From assembly GCA_963811365.1 (NCBI GenBank), contig CAWEQW010000015.1, forward strand, positions 1-64,000: DNA of 64,000 bases. Reading direction: 5' to 3'. The notes under the pieces were generated by a model. The model made no database searches, was not told the DNA's origin, and saw only the letters and a program-made list of their open reading frames with translations. Of the stretch, positions 44,056 to 53,854 are shown piece after piece. Within the stretch, counting starts at the first letter, position 1. Each line of letters opens with the position of its first letter. The position numbers and the translations under genes are program-made. This DNA is from CAWEQW01 sp963811365. GTDB lineage: Bacteria; Actinomycetota; Actinomycetes; Propionibacteriales; Nocardioidaceae.

Positions 44056-44910
44056 TCACGCCCCCGCTGCCGCGAGCACCGCGCGACGGGTCAGCACGGT
44101 CGCGAGGTGCGTGCGGTACGCCGCGTCGCCGTTGAGGTCCGACGGCGGGCTGGTCCCCTCGCCGGCCGTCGCCGCGGCGTCGCGGACCGCCTCGTCCGTC
44201 GGCGGCCTGCCGACCAGCGCCGCCTCCACGGCCCGGGCGCGCAGCGGGGTCGAGCCCATGTTGGTCAGCCCGACCCGCGCCTCGGCGATCGCGCCGCCGT
44301 CGACGCGCACCGCCGCGGCCACGGCCACGATGGGCCACTGGTGCGCGACCCGCACGAACTTCTCGTAGTGGCCGCCCCAGCCGGCGCGCTTGGGGATCCG
44401 GACCTCGGTGAGCAGCTCACCCTCGCCGATCGCGGTCTCGAACAGGTCGACGAAGAAGTCGTCGGCCGCAACGGTCCGGGTCCCGCCCGGCCCGGCGATC
44501 ACGAACCGGGCCCCCAGCGCCAGCACCGGGGCGCCGAGGTCTCCGGCCGGGTCGGCGTGCGCGAGGGCACCGCCGAAGGTGCCGCGATGCCGGATCTGCG
44601 GGTCGGCGAGCTGCGAGACGGCCTCGGTGACGACCCGGGCGTTCTCGCGGACCGAGGGGTCCGCGAGCACCTCGGCGTGCGTGGTCATCGCGCCGACGAC
44701 GATCTCCTCGCCCTCGTCACGGATGCCGCGCAGCTGCGGCACCCGCCCCAGGTCGACGACCACGGACGGCGCGTTGAGCCGCATCCGCAGCACTGGCAGC
44801 AGGCTCTGCCCGCCGGCGATGACCTTGGCGTCCTCGCCGCCGTCGGCCAGCGCGCGCAGCGCCTCCTCGACCGTCGACGGGGCGACGTACTCGAACTCGG
44901 CGGGGATCAT
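44056..44910 (-). CDS. coxM: Molybdenum hydroxylase FAD-binding (medium) subunit
   Basis: A 284-residue flavoprotein subunit that passes electrons from the Fe-S subunit to an acceptor. EYVAPSTVEEALRAL, AGGQSLLPVLRMR (near residues 32-44) and RHRGTFGGALAHADPAGD (near 105-122) are the FAD-binding motifs of CO/xanthine dehydrogenase medium subunits; a CoxM-type C-terminal domain follows. The ATG at 44910 overlaps the coxL stop by 3 bases. CO specificity is not established. Confidence 0.9.
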   Translation of the reverse strand: MIPAEFEYVAPSTVEEALRALADGGEDAKVIAGGQSLLPVLRMRLNAPSVVVDLGRVPQLRGIRDEGEEIVVGAMTTHAEVLADPSVRENARVVTEAVSQLADPQIRHRGTFGGALAHADPAGDLGAPVLALGARFVIAGPGGTRTVAADDFFVDLFETAIGEGELLTEVRIPKRAGWGGHYEKFVRVAHQWPIVAVAAAVRVDGGAIAEARVGLTNMGSTPLRARAVEAALVGRPPTDEAVRDAAATAGEGTSPPSDLNGDAAYRTHLATVLTRRAVLAAAGA

Positions 44911-47381
44911 TCGACGGCTCCCTTGCTGCGGTCGGCGACGGCCTTCTCGTCGAAGTGCGGCATCGCGTCGTCCTCGGTCGGTGCGGTGCCTGCGGGGTCG
45001 CCGCCGTGGATGGCCCTCCAGATCCGCTCCGGCGTGCAGGGCATCCGCACGTCGTGCACCCCGAACGGCCGCAGCGCGTCGACGACCGCGTTGACGACCG
45101 CGGGCGTCGAGGCGATCGTGCCCGCCTCGCCGACACCCTTGGCGCCCAGCGCGTTGGTCGTGGCCGGCGTCACCGTGTTCTCGTTCTGGAAGCTGATCGT
45201 GTCCGCGGCGGTCGGCACCAGGTAGTCGACGAACGACGCCGAGACGAGCGTTCCGGACTCGTCGTGCACGGCCTCCTCCCACAGCGCCTGCGCGATGCCC
45301 TGCACGATTCCGCCGTGCAGCTGGCCGGAGACGATCAAGGGGTTGATGATCGTTCCGACGTCGTCGACGCTGACGTACTTCCGCATCCGCACGCCGCCCG
45401 TCTCGGTGTCCACCTCCACCGCGCACAGGTGCGTGCCGTGCGGGTAGGAGAAGTCCTCGGGGTCGAAGGTGGCGTCCGCGTCCAGCGAGGACTCGAAGCC
45501 CTCGGGGATGTTGTGGCCCTGGAAGACCGCGAAGGCGACCTCGCCGATGGCGAGCCCCTGGTCCGTGCCGCGCACGGTGTACCTGCCGCCGGAGAACTCC
45601 AGGTCCTCGACGCTGGCCTCCAGCAGGTGCGCGGCGATCGGCCTCGCCTTGTCGATCACCTTGTCCGCCGCGGCGAGCACGGCCATGCCGCCGACCGCGA
45701 GCGAGCGCGACCCGTAGGTGTCCAGGCCGCGCACCGCGATCTGGGTGTCGCCGTGGAGCACCTCGATGTCCTCGAACGCGACCCCGAGCCTGTCCGCGAC
45801 GATCTGGGACCAGGCGGTCTCGTGGCCCTGGCCGTGCGGGCTGGTCCCGGTGACCACCTCGACCTTGCCGGTGGGCAGCATCCGGACGGCGGCGTGCTCC
45901 CAGCCGCCTCCGACGTACCCCTGCTCACCGAGCCAGCGCGACGGCGCGAGGCCGCACATCTCGGTGAACGTCGAGACGCCGAGACCCAGCTGCACCGGGT
46001 CCTTCGCGTCCCGCCGACGCTGCTGCTCGGCGCGCAGCTCGTCGTAGCCGAACAGCTCGCGCGACCGCGCGGTCGCCGCCTCGTAGTTGCCGGAGTCGTA
46101 GGTCAGGCCGGCGACGGTGTCGAAGGGGAACTCCTCGTGGGTGATCCAGTTGCGCTCCCGGATCTCCAGCGGGTCGACGCCGACCTCGGCCGCCAGCTCG
46201 TCCATCAGCCGCTCGATGGCGTACGTCGCCTCCGGACGCCCCGCACCGCGGTAGGCGTCGGTCCAGGTGGTGTTCGTGAACAGGTTGCGGCACTCGAGGC
46301 GGTAGGCCGGGAACTTGTAGATCCCGTTGTACATCCGGGCGCCCAGCATCGGGATGTAGGAGGTCACCAGGCCGAGGTAGGCGCCCATGTTCGCGAGCAG
46401 CTCGACCTTGAGACCGGTGACGGTGCCGTCCTTGCGCGCGGCGAGCGTGAGCTTCTGCCACTGGTCGCGGCCGTGGTGCCCGGACATCAGCGACTCGGAC
46501 CGGGTCTCGGTGTACTTGCACGGCCGTCCGGTGCGACGGGCCGCGATCACCGTGAGCACCTCCTCCGGAGTGAACTGCAGCTTGCCGCCGAAGCCGCCGC
46601 CCACGTCGGGGGCGATGACGCGCACCTTGCTCTCCGGGATGCCGAGCACCAGGGCGATGAAGACCCGGACGAAGTGCGGCACCTGCGTGGAGGTCCACAC
46701 GGTGAGCTGCTCGCCGGTCGGGTCCACCGCGACCGAGCGGGGCTCCATGAACGCCGGGATCAGCCGCTGCTGGCGGTACTCGCGCTCGATCAGGATGCCG
46801 CCGTCGCGGGCCTCGCCGATGGCGATGTCGACCGAGCTGCCCGTGCCGTCGTCGGCGGAGTCGTAGACGTAGTGCGCCGAGAGGTTCGTGCCGAGGTCGG
46901 GGTGCGCGAAGGCCGCGTCGGTGTCGGCCTCCTTGAGGTCGAGCACGGCCGGCAGCTCCTCGTAGTCCACGTCCACGAGGTCCGCGGCGTCCCGCGCCTC
47001 GGCGGCCGAGCGGGCGACCACCAGGGCGACGATCTCGCCGGCGAAGGCGACCCGGTCCACCGCCATGGACGGGTGCGGCGGGCTGACCTGCTCGGGCGTC
47101 GCCATCCACGCGTTGGGCAGCGAGCCCTGCTCCTCGGCGAGGTCGGCGCCGGTGAGCACCGCGACCACGTTGGGGGAGCCCTTGGCCGCGCTGGTGTCGA
47201 GCGCCGTGATCCGGGCGTGGGCGAACGGGCTGCGCACCATCGCGATGTGCAGCATCCCGGGGAGCACGATGTTGTCGGTCCACCGGGTGCGGCCGGTGAT
47301 CAGCCGCTGGTCCTCCTTGCGGCGGCGGGCGGCGCCGACCTCCTTGCCGGTCTCGGCGGGCCGGTCCTCGGTGACGGTCAT
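44907..47381 (-). CDS. coxL: Molybdenum hydroxylase large subunit, form II CoxL-like
   Basis: An 824-residue molybdopterin-cytosine-dinucleotide subunit of the xanthine oxidase family. Residues 376-382 read AYRGAGR, the form II loop, in place of the AYxCSFR loop that binds the Cu-S-Mo site of proven (form I) CO dehydrogenases. Other conserved parts: GVGGGFGGK-like DVGGGFGGKLQF, GTSPHGQGHETAW, VDDVGTIINPLIVSGQLHGGIVQGIAQALWEE and the catalytic Glu region GAKGVGEAGTIASTPAVVNAV. The substrate may be CO at low rate or another aldehyde or heterocycle. Translationally coupled to coxS upstream and coxM downstream. Confidence 0.9.
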   Translation of the reverse strand: MTVTEDRPAETGKEVGAARRRKEDQRLITGRTRWTDNIVLPGMLHIAMVRSPFAHARITALDTSAAKGSPNVVAVLTGADLAEEQGSLPNAWMATPEQVSPPHPSMAVDRVAFAGEIVALVVARSAAEARDAADLVDVDYEELPAVLDLKEADTDAAFAHPDLGTNLSAHYVYDSADDGTGSSVDIAIGEARDGGILIEREYRQQRLIPAFMEPRSVAVDPTGEQLTVWTSTQVPHFVRVFIALVLGIPESKVRVIAPDVGGGFGGKLQFTPEEVLTVIAARRTGRPCKYTETRSESLMSGHHGRDQWQKLTLAARKDGTVTGLKVELLANMGAYLGLVTSYIPMLGARMYNGIYKFPAYRLECRNLFTNTTWTDAYRGAGRPEATYAIERLMDELAAEVGVDPLEIRERNWITHEEFPFDTVAGLTYDSGNYEAATARSRELFGYDELRAEQQRRRDAKDPVQLGLGVSTFTEMCGLAPSRWLGEQGYVGGGWEHAAVRMLPTGKVEVVTGTSPHGQGHETAWSQIVADRLGVAFEDIEVLHGDTQIAVRGLDTYGSRSLAVGGMAVLAAADKVIDKARPIAAHLLEASVEDLEFSGGRYTVRGTDQGLAIGEVAFAVFQGHNIPEGFESSLDADATFDPEDFSYPHGTHLCAVEVDTETGGVRMRKYVSVDDVGTIINPLIVSGQLHGGIVQGIAQALWEEAVHDESGTLVSASFVDYLVPTAADTISFQNENTVTPATTNALGAKGVGEAGTIASTPAVVNAVVDALRPFGVHDVRMPCTPERIWRAIHGGDPAGTAPTEDDAMPHFDEKAVADRSKGAVE

Positions 47382-47854
47382 GACGCACTTCCTGCGGTCT
47401 GCCCGGCTGCGGTCTGTACGGCGCGGACGATGTTGTGGTAGCCGGTGCAACGGCAGAGGTTGCCCTCGAGCCCGAGCCGGATCTCCTCCTCGGAGGGTGC
47501 CGGGTTCTCGGCGAGCAGGTCGACGGTCTGCATGATCATCCCGGGGGTGCAGTAGCCGCACTGCAGGGCGTGGCACTCGTGGAAGGCGGCCTGCACCGGG
47601 TGCAGCTCGCCGTCCTGGGCCAGGCCCTCGATGGTGGTGACCTCGAGGCCGTCGGCCTGCACGGCCAGGACGTTGCACGACTTCACGCTGTGACCGTCGA
47701 GGTGCACGGTGCACGCACCGCAGTTGCTGGTGTCGCACCCGACGACGGTGCCGGTCTTTCCGAGACGTTCCCGCAGGTAGTGCACGAGCAGCAACCGCGG
47801 CTCGACGTCGTCGGAGTATGCGGCCCCGTCGACCGTGACGGTGATTCGGGTCAT
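47378..47854 (-). CDS. coxS: Molybdenum hydroxylase 2Fe-2S (small) subunit
   Basis: A 158-residue iron-sulfur subunit. The plant-type [2Fe-2S] cluster is held by GCDTSNCGACTVHLDG plus a downstream Cys, and the proximal cluster by CGYCTPGM and CRCTGYHNIV. Electrons pass from the Mo site to these clusters and then to CoxM. The ATG at 47854 is chosen because TRITVTVDGAAY is the standard opening. The stop overlaps the coxL ATG. It is the first gene of the structural S-L-M-G block, with a 158-bp gap upstream carrying a palindrome. Confidence 0.92.
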   Translation of the reverse strand: MTRITVTVDGAAYSDDVEPRLLLVHYLRERLGKTGTVVGCDTSNCGACTVHLDGHSVKSCNVLAVQADGLEVTTIEGLAQDGELHPVQAAFHECHALQCGYCTPGMIMQTVDLLAENPAPSEEEIRLGLEGNLCRCTGYHNIVRAVQTAAGQTAGSAS

Positions 47855-47963
47855 GCGATCAGGCCTTCCAGTGGGCGGAGGACTTCCTGGGCCGATCGTC
47901 GCCTGTCCCCCGGGGTGGTGACAAGGGTCACACCGGACAAGCCGACGGCAAAAAGCACTTCTG

Positions 47964-47979
47964 CTGACTCGTGAGTCAG
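47964..47979. promoter_or_regulatory. Palindromic operator candidate upstream of coxS
   Basis: CTGACTC (47964-47970) and GAGTCAG (47973-47979) are perfect inverted half-sites with a 2-base spacer, 110 bp upstream of the coxS start, in the only sizeable gap of the cox cluster. It fits a dimeric regulator site. The binding protein is unknown; the GntR regulator at 52968-53720 is one candidate. Confidence 0.5.
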
Positions 47980-48012
47980 TGCCGGGAGCGCCTCCGCCGC
48001 GGTCCCGGAGCG

Positions 48013-49140
48013 TCAGTGGTGGATCCGCCCCGAGGCCTCGGCGAGCCGCTCGCCGCGGCCGCCCCACCGGAGCGCGATGATCTCCGCGGCGATGCTGACC
48101 GCGGTCTCCTCCGGCGTGCGCGCTCCGAGGTCGAGGCCGATCGGCGAGGAGAGCCGGGCGATCTCGGCCTCATCGAGCCCGGCGAGGCGCAGCCGCTCGA
48201 GCCGGTCCTCGTGCGTGCGCCGCGAGCCCATCGCGCCGACGTACCCGACCTCGGGCAGCCGCAGCGCCACCTCGAGCAGCGGCACGTCGAACTTGGGGTC
48301 GTGGGTCAGCACGGCGAGCACCGTGCGCCCGTCGATGCGGCCGGCGTCCCGCTCGGCTGCCAGGTAGCGGTGCGGCCAGTCGACGACCACCTCGTCGGCG
48401 GACGGGAACCGGGTCGCGGTCGCGAAGACCGGCCGCGCGTCGCAGACGGTGACCGCGTAGCCGAGGAACTGCCCCATCCGCGCCACCGCGGCCGCGAAGT
48501 CGATCGCCCCGAACACCAGCATCCGGGGAGCCGGCGCGAACGCCCAGACGAACACCCGCATGCCCTCGCCGCGGCGCTCCCCGTCGGGGCCGTAGCCGAG
48601 CGCCTGGTGGTGCCCGGCGGCGAGCAGCCCGCGGGCGTCGTCGGCCACGGCGTCGTCGGCCCGCGCGCTCCCGAGCGTGCCGACGACCGGCTCCGCCGCT
48701 CCTTCGGGGCGTACGACGAGCCGGCGGCCGAGCCACGCGGGGTCGGGGTGCTCGATGACGGTGGCGATCGCCACCGGACGCTCCGCCGCGACGTCCTCGG
48801 CGACCTGCTCGAGCTCGGGGAAGGTGCTGCGGTCGACCCGCTCCACGTAGACGTCCAGGATGCCCCCGCAGGTCAGCCCGACCGAGAACGCGGTCTCGTC
48901 GCTGACGCCGTACCGCTGGAGGACCGGGACGCCGCTGTCGACCACGGACCCGGCGAGCTCGTAGACGGCGCCCTCGACGCACCCGCCGGACACCGAGCCG
49001 ACCGCCTCGCCGTCGGGGCCGACGATCATCGAGGCGCCCGGTGGCCGGGGCGCCGACTCGAAGGTCGCGACGACCGTGCCCATGCCGACCGTCCGGCCGG
49101 CGCGGTACCACGCCATCAGCTCCGCGAGGACCTCACGCAT
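48013..49140 (-). CDS. XdhC/CoxF family molybdenum cofactor maturation protein
   Basis: A 375-residue XdhC-type protein. The N-terminal domain reads GTVVATFESAPRPPGASMIVGPDGEAVGSVSGGCVEGAV, with the conserved Cys, and SVGLTCGGILDVYVE. The C-terminal Rossmann domain reads MLVFGAIDFAAAVARMGQFLGYAVTVCDARPVF and ends with SPIGLDLGARTPEETAVSIAAEIIALR. These proteins bind or sulfurate Moco and deliver it to the large subunit. The ATG at 49140 overlaps the coxE stop by 8 bases. Confidence 0.9.
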   Translation of the reverse strand: MREVLAELMAWYRAGRTVGMGTVVATFESAPRPPGASMIVGPDGEAVGSVSGGCVEGAVYELAGSVVDSGVPVLQRYGVSDETAFSVGLTCGGILDVYVERVDRSTFPELEQVAEDVAAERPVAIATVIEHPDPAWLGRRLVVRPEGAAEPVVGTLGSARADDAVADDARGLLAAGHHQALGYGPDGERRGEGMRVFVWAFAPAPRMLVFGAIDFAAAVARMGQFLGYAVTVCDARPVFATATRFPSADEVVVDWPHRYLAAERDAGRIDGRTVLAVLTHDPKFDVPLLEVALRLPEVGYVGAMGSRRTHEDRLERLRLAGLDEAEIARLSSPIGLDLGARTPEETAVSIAAEIIALRWGGRGERLAEASGRIHH

Positions 49141-50284
49141 CCGCCACCACCTCGACGAGCTCTGCGAACGCGGCCAGCGAGTGGCCGGCCACCATCCGGT
49201 CAACGAAGGGCAGCGCCGCGACGATTCCCTGCTGGACGGGCTGGTAGCCGGGCTTCCCGACGTGCGGGTTCACCCAGACCACCCGATGCGCGAGCCGGTG
49301 CAGCCGCTGCATCTGAGCGGCGAGCAGGGTCGGCTCACCGCGCTCCCAGCCGTCGCTGAACACCACCACGACCGCGCCCCGGGCCAGCCCGCGCTGTCCC
49401 CAGCGGTCCAGGAACGCCCGCAGCGTCTCACCGAGGCGGGTGCCTCCGGACCAGTCCGGGACGGTCCGGCCGGCCGCGGTCAGCGCCCGCTCCGGGTCCC
49501 GCGCCTGGAGCGCGGGGGTCACCCGGGTCAGCCGGGTGCCGATCGTGAAGGTCTCCACCGCCCGGGCGGACGCTCGGCCGTTGGCGGTCCCGCCCTCGCC
49601 CCGGCGCCGGGTGCCGACGGTGAACCGGTGCGCGAGCCGCAGCAGCGCGTCGGCGTACCCGCTCATCGACCCCGAGACGTCAACGAGGAGCACCACCCGT
49701 CGGGGGCGCATCGCGCGCCGTCGCCACGCGATCTCCCCCGGCTCCCCCATCCGCGACCGCATCCCGCGCAGCGTCCGGTCGGGGTCGACCTCGCCGTGGT
49801 GCCAGGGAGTGCGGCGGTGCGCCGGGCGTCGGGGCAGCCGTGGCTGCAGGGTCGCGAAGAGCGCCGTGAGCCGGGCCCGGTCCGCGGCCGAGAGCTCCGC
49901 GACGTCGCGGTGCCGCAGCACCTCCACCGCGCTGGCGAGCGCGCGCTGGTCCTCGTCGCCGTCGCCGGCCTGCTCGAGCGACAGGTCGTCCGGCTCGGCC
50001 TGGGGGCGCGGCTCGGCCTCCCGGCGCCGCTCCCGGTCGGTGCGGACCGGCTCGAGGAACCAGGCCGCGAAGACGGTGTCGTAGGCGTCCAGGTCGTCGG
50101 GGCCGGAGCAGAGCGTCGCCCGGCCCGCCCAGTACGTCGCGCGCCGGTCGCCCAGTCCCACGACCGCGGTCGCGGCCAGGAAGCCCTGCGCCCGGTCGGC
50201 GGTGACCGGCACGCCGGCGGCGCGCAGCGCGCGGGCGAAGCCGAGCAGCAGCTCGTCGACGTCGTGCAGCGCGCGGACGGGCAC
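49133..50284 (-). CDS. coxE: CoxE-like VWA-domain protein
   Basis: A 383-residue VWA protein of the CoxE family. The MIDAS motif DVSGSMSGYADALLRLAH is near residue 203, followed by PDWSGGTRLGETL and VVVVFSDGWERGEPTLL. CoxE acts with the MoxR-type ATPase CoxD in maturing the active site of carbon monoxide dehydrogenase, probably sulfur or metal insertion. The start is the GTG at 50284, four bases after the coxD stop; the stop overlaps xdhC. Confidence 0.88.
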   Translation of the reverse strand: MPVRALHDVDELLLGFARALRAAGVPVTADRAQGFLAATAVVGLGDRRATYWAGRATLCSGPDDLDAYDTVFAAWFLEPVRTDRERRREAEPRPQAEPDDLSLEQAGDGDEDQRALASAVEVLRHRDVAELSAADRARLTALFATLQPRLPRRPAHRRTPWHHGEVDPDRTLRGMRSRMGEPGEIAWRRRAMRPRRVVLLVDVSGSMSGYADALLRLAHRFTVGTRRRGEGGTANGRASARAVETFTIGTRLTRVTPALQARDPERALTAAGRTVPDWSGGTRLGETLRAFLDRWGQRGLARGAVVVVFSDGWERGEPTLLAAQMQRLHRLAHRVVWVNPHVGKPGYQPVQQGIVAALPFVDRMVAGHSLAAFAELVEVVADA

Positions 50285-50287
50285 GGC

Positions 50288-51172
<885 letters not shown>

Positions 51173-51212
51173 GCGCCCAGCATCCCGTACGTCGTCAACC
51201 GCACCGGCTCGC

Positions 51213-51806
51213 TCACCCTCCGAGGTCCTCCGGGGCGTCGACGTCGCGGCCACTGGCCAGGTCGCCGCACTCGACCGCCTCCGCCTGTCGCGTGTCGAGG
51301 TAGTCGCGGGCGCCGCGGTCCCCCGACGCGACCGCCAGGACGCCGCTCCAGTGGTCGCGTCCGAGCAGCACCGGATGCCCCGGGCGGCCCTGGTAGGTCG
51401 CCCGCCGCAGGCTGCCGCGGCCGACCGAACCGGCCAGGAGCCGGGCGACCGGGGCCGCCCCCACGTCCGGAAGGTCCACGAGCGTGACGAGCGCCGCCTC
51501 GGCATCGGGCTGTTCACGCAGGCTGCGCAGCCCCGCGGCCAGCGACGCGCCCATGCCGTCGGCCCAGCGCGTCGCGAGGACGGTCGTGATGGTCGGGTCG
51601 CCCGTCCAGCCGGCCTCGTCGAGCAGCTCGGTCACCGCCTCGGATGCGGCGCCGAGCACCACCGTGACCGTGTCCACCCCGCCGTCGGCCAGCGCACCGA
51701 CGGCCCGGTCGACGTACGGCACGCCGGAACGGTCGCGGAGGAGCCCCTTCGGGCGGCCCATCCGGCGCCCCTCGCCGGCCGCGAGCAGCAGACCGGCGAC
51801 GCTCAC
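51213..51806 (-). CDS. MocA-like molybdopterin cytidylyltransferase
   Basis: A 197-residue nucleotidyltransferase with a MobA/MocA fold. The nucleotide loop AGLLLAAGEGRRMGRPKGLL is at residues 4-23; ADGMGASLAAGLRSL and LVTLVDLPDV supply the metal-binding region. It is predicted to convert Moco to the cytosine dinucleotide form used by CoxL-type enzymes. The ATG at 51806 overlaps the dipeptidase stop (ATGA). The location beside the maturation genes supports this role. Confidence 0.85.
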   Translation of the reverse strand: MSVAGLLLAAGEGRRMGRPKGLLRDRSGVPYVDRAVGALADGGVDTVTVVLGAASEAVTELLDEAGWTGDPTITTVLATRWADGMGASLAAGLRSLREQPDAEAALVTLVDLPDVGAAPVARLLAGSVGRGSLRRATYQGRPGHPVLLGRDHWSGVLAVASGDRGARDYLDTRQAEAVECGDLASGRDVDAPEDLGG

Positions 51807-52903
51807 GGCCGGGCTCCGCGCGCCACCGACTCCATGTCGTGCATCGCCCGCAGCACGTTGTGCGCGCCGAGCAGCCGCAGCTCCTCCTCGCTCCAGCCCC
51901 GGCGGCGCAGCTCCTCGAACAGCCGCGGGTAGCCGGACACGTCCTCGAGCCCCAGCGGCACCACGTTGGTGCCGTCGAAGTCGCCGCCGATCCCGACGTG
52001 CTCGAGGCCCGCCACCTCGCGGACGTGGTCGACGTGGTCGGCGACGTGCCGCACGGTCGGCAGCGGCGGCGCGACGTCCCGACGCTCCTCGAGCACCGGG
52101 TCGACGACCGCGAAGTCACGCGGGTCACCGCCGCGCTCGCGGACCACCTCCAGGCTCTCGGCGTACCACTCCGCCCACGGCCGGCTGACGAACGGCGGGA
52201 CGAAGGTGACCATGCAGACGCCGCCGTTGCCGCCCAGGGCCGCCAGCACGTCGTCGGGGACGTTGCGCGGGCTGTCGCAGACCGCGCGCGCCGAGCTGTG
52301 GCTGAAGATCACCGGCGCCGAGGTCACCGCGAGCGCGTCCCGCATGGTGGCGGCCGAGACGTGGGAGAGGTCGACGAACATCCCGATGCGGTTCATCTCG
52401 CGCACCACCTCGCGGCCGAGGTCGCTGAGCCCACCGAGCACCGGCTCGTCGGTCGCGGAGTCCGCCCACGGGACGTTCTCGTTGTGGGTGAGCGTCAGGT
52501 AGCGCACCCCCAGGGCGTGCATCGCCCGCAGGGTGCCGAGCGAGGAGTTGATGGAGTGCCCGCCCTCCATGCCGGTGAGCGAGGCGACCAGGCCCGCATC
52601 CATCGCGGCGCGCACCTCCTGCGCGGTCCGGCAGGCCCGCAGGTCGTCGGGGTGCGCCGCGACCAGCCGCGCCACGAAGTCGAGCTGCTCCAAGGTGGCC
52701 GTCACCGCCGCGTCGCCGGCCAGGGAGCTCGGCACGAACACCGACCAGAACTGGGCACCGACGCCCCCGGCCCGCAGCCGGGGCAGGTCGGTGTGCACCT
52801 CGGGGTTTCCGCCGGCGAACCCCGCGCGGGACAGGTCGTAGCCGCACAGCTCGCGCAGCGCCCAGGGCAGGTCGTTGTGGCCGTCGACGACGAGCACCGT
52901 CAT
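51803..52903 (-). CDS. M19 membrane-dipeptidase family peptidase
   Basis: A 366-residue zinc peptidase of the renal dipeptidase family. VVDGHNDLPWALRE gives the HxD ligands, SLTGMEGGHSI the bridging Glu, FVDLSHVSAATM and VIFSHSSARAVCDSPRNVPDDVL further His ligands, and GIGGDFDGTN the last Asp. Family members cleave dipeptides, including those with D-residues. No signal peptide is visible, so it is probably cytoplasmic. Translational coupling to the MocA-like gene places it in the cox transcript. Confidence 0.87.
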   Translation of the reverse strand: MTVLVVDGHNDLPWALRELCGYDLSRAGFAGGNPEVHTDLPRLRAGGVGAQFWSVFVPSSLAGDAAVTATLEQLDFVARLVAAHPDDLRACRTAQEVRAAMDAGLVASLTGMEGGHSINSSLGTLRAMHALGVRYLTLTHNENVPWADSATDEPVLGGLSDLGREVVREMNRIGMFVDLSHVSAATMRDALAVTSAPVIFSHSSARAVCDSPRNVPDDVLAALGGNGGVCMVTFVPPFVSRPWAEWYAESLEVVRERGGDPRDFAVVDPVLEERRDVAPPLPTVRHVADHVDHVREVAGLEHVGIGGDFDGTNVVPLGLEDVSGYPRLFEELRRRGWSEEELRLLGAHNVLRAMHDMESVARGARP

Positions 52904-52967
52904 GCGGGTGCCGCCGGGTCGCCCGTCGTCGTCCCCGTCGTCGTCCCCGTCCCCGTCATCGAGACCG

Positions 52968-53720
52968 TCAGCGTCCGCGGGTGACGGGCTTGTTGGGGCG
53001 CGAGAGCGGCACCCACAGCGTGAACCGGTCGGCGCGGAACGTCGAGCGGGAGACCTCCACGGCGATGTTGCCGGAGAACGCCCGGCGGTCGATGCGCAGC
53101 GCGGGGTCGCCGGCGGCGATCTCGAGCAGATCGGCCTCCTCGGGCCGGGCGAGCACCGCGTCCACGGAGTCCTCTCCCCACGACGGCATCAGGTCGCGGC
53201 GGGCAAGCTCGACGAACAGGCTGTCGGGCAGTGGCGCCTCGAGGAAGCCCTTCACCTTCTCGTCGGCGAGGAAGGCGTCCTCGATCGCCATCGGCGTGCC
53301 GTCGGCGAGCCGGAGCCGCTGCCAGTGCACGACCTTCTCGCCCGGCTCGATCTCCAGGGCGCGAGCGACGCCGGGACCGGCGGACTCCATCCGTGCGAGC
53401 AGCGTGCGGGAGCTGGGCTTCATGCCGCGGCGGCCCATCTCCTCGGTGTAGCTGGACAGCCTGGCCTGGACGTCGATCTTGGCCCGGGCGACGAAGGTGC
53501 CGCGGCCGGGCACCCGCTCGAGGAGGCCTTCGGCGACGAGCGCGTCGAGGGCCTGGCGCACCGTCATCCGGGCGACCCCGAAGTGCTGCACCAGCTCCCG
53601 CTCGGACGGGGCCGGGCTGCCCGGCTCGGCACCGTGGATCAGGTCACGGACGTACTCGCGCACGAGCACGTGCTTGTGCACGGTCTGGTGCGGCCGGTCG
53701 GGGGTGATCACGTCACCCAT
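52968..53720 (-). CDS. GntR family (HutC/UTRA) transcriptional regulator
   Basis: A 250-residue regulator. The N-terminal winged helix reads APSERELVQHFGVARMTVRQALDALVAEGLLERVPGRGTFVA, the canonical GntR DNA-binding domain. A C-terminal UTRA ligand domain follows (EPGEKVVHWQRLRLADGTPMAIEDAFL). A GGAGGGGAGG ribosome site precedes the ATG at 53720. It heads the dipeptidase/cox gene group with a 64-bp gap and may control it; the ligand is unknown. Confidence 0.88.
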   Translation of the reverse strand: MGDVITPDRPHQTVHKHVLVREYVRDLIHGAEPGSPAPSERELVQHFGVARMTVRQALDALVAEGLLERVPGRGTFVARAKIDVQARLSSYTEEMGRRGMKPSSRTLLARMESAGPGVARALEIEPGEKVVHWQRLRLADGTPMAIEDAFLADEKVKGFLEAPLPDSLFVELARRDLMPSWGEDSVDAVLARPEEADLLEIAAGDPALRIDRRAFSGNIAVEVSRSTFRADRFTLWVPLSRPNKPVTRGR

Positions 53721-53854
53721 CGCCCTCCCCTCCTACCCCCCTGCCACCACATTAGCCCCCTGTTTACACGAGATGCGTAGGTCTGGGCGAGCGGGGTCGG
53801 TGGGCCGCCGATCGCCGACAGGTCCGTGGAGCGCAGCCGCTCGGGGCGAACCGC

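Noticed and set aside
44907..47381. Calling the large subunit a proven aerobic CO dehydrogenase
   Set aside because: The active-site loop is AYRGAGR (form II), not the form I loop, so CO as the main substrate is unsupported.
52904..52967. GTCGTC/CCCCGTC-type simple repeat between the dipeptidase and GntR genes
   Set aside because: Short simple-sequence tract typical of high-GC DNA; no structure or site could be supported.
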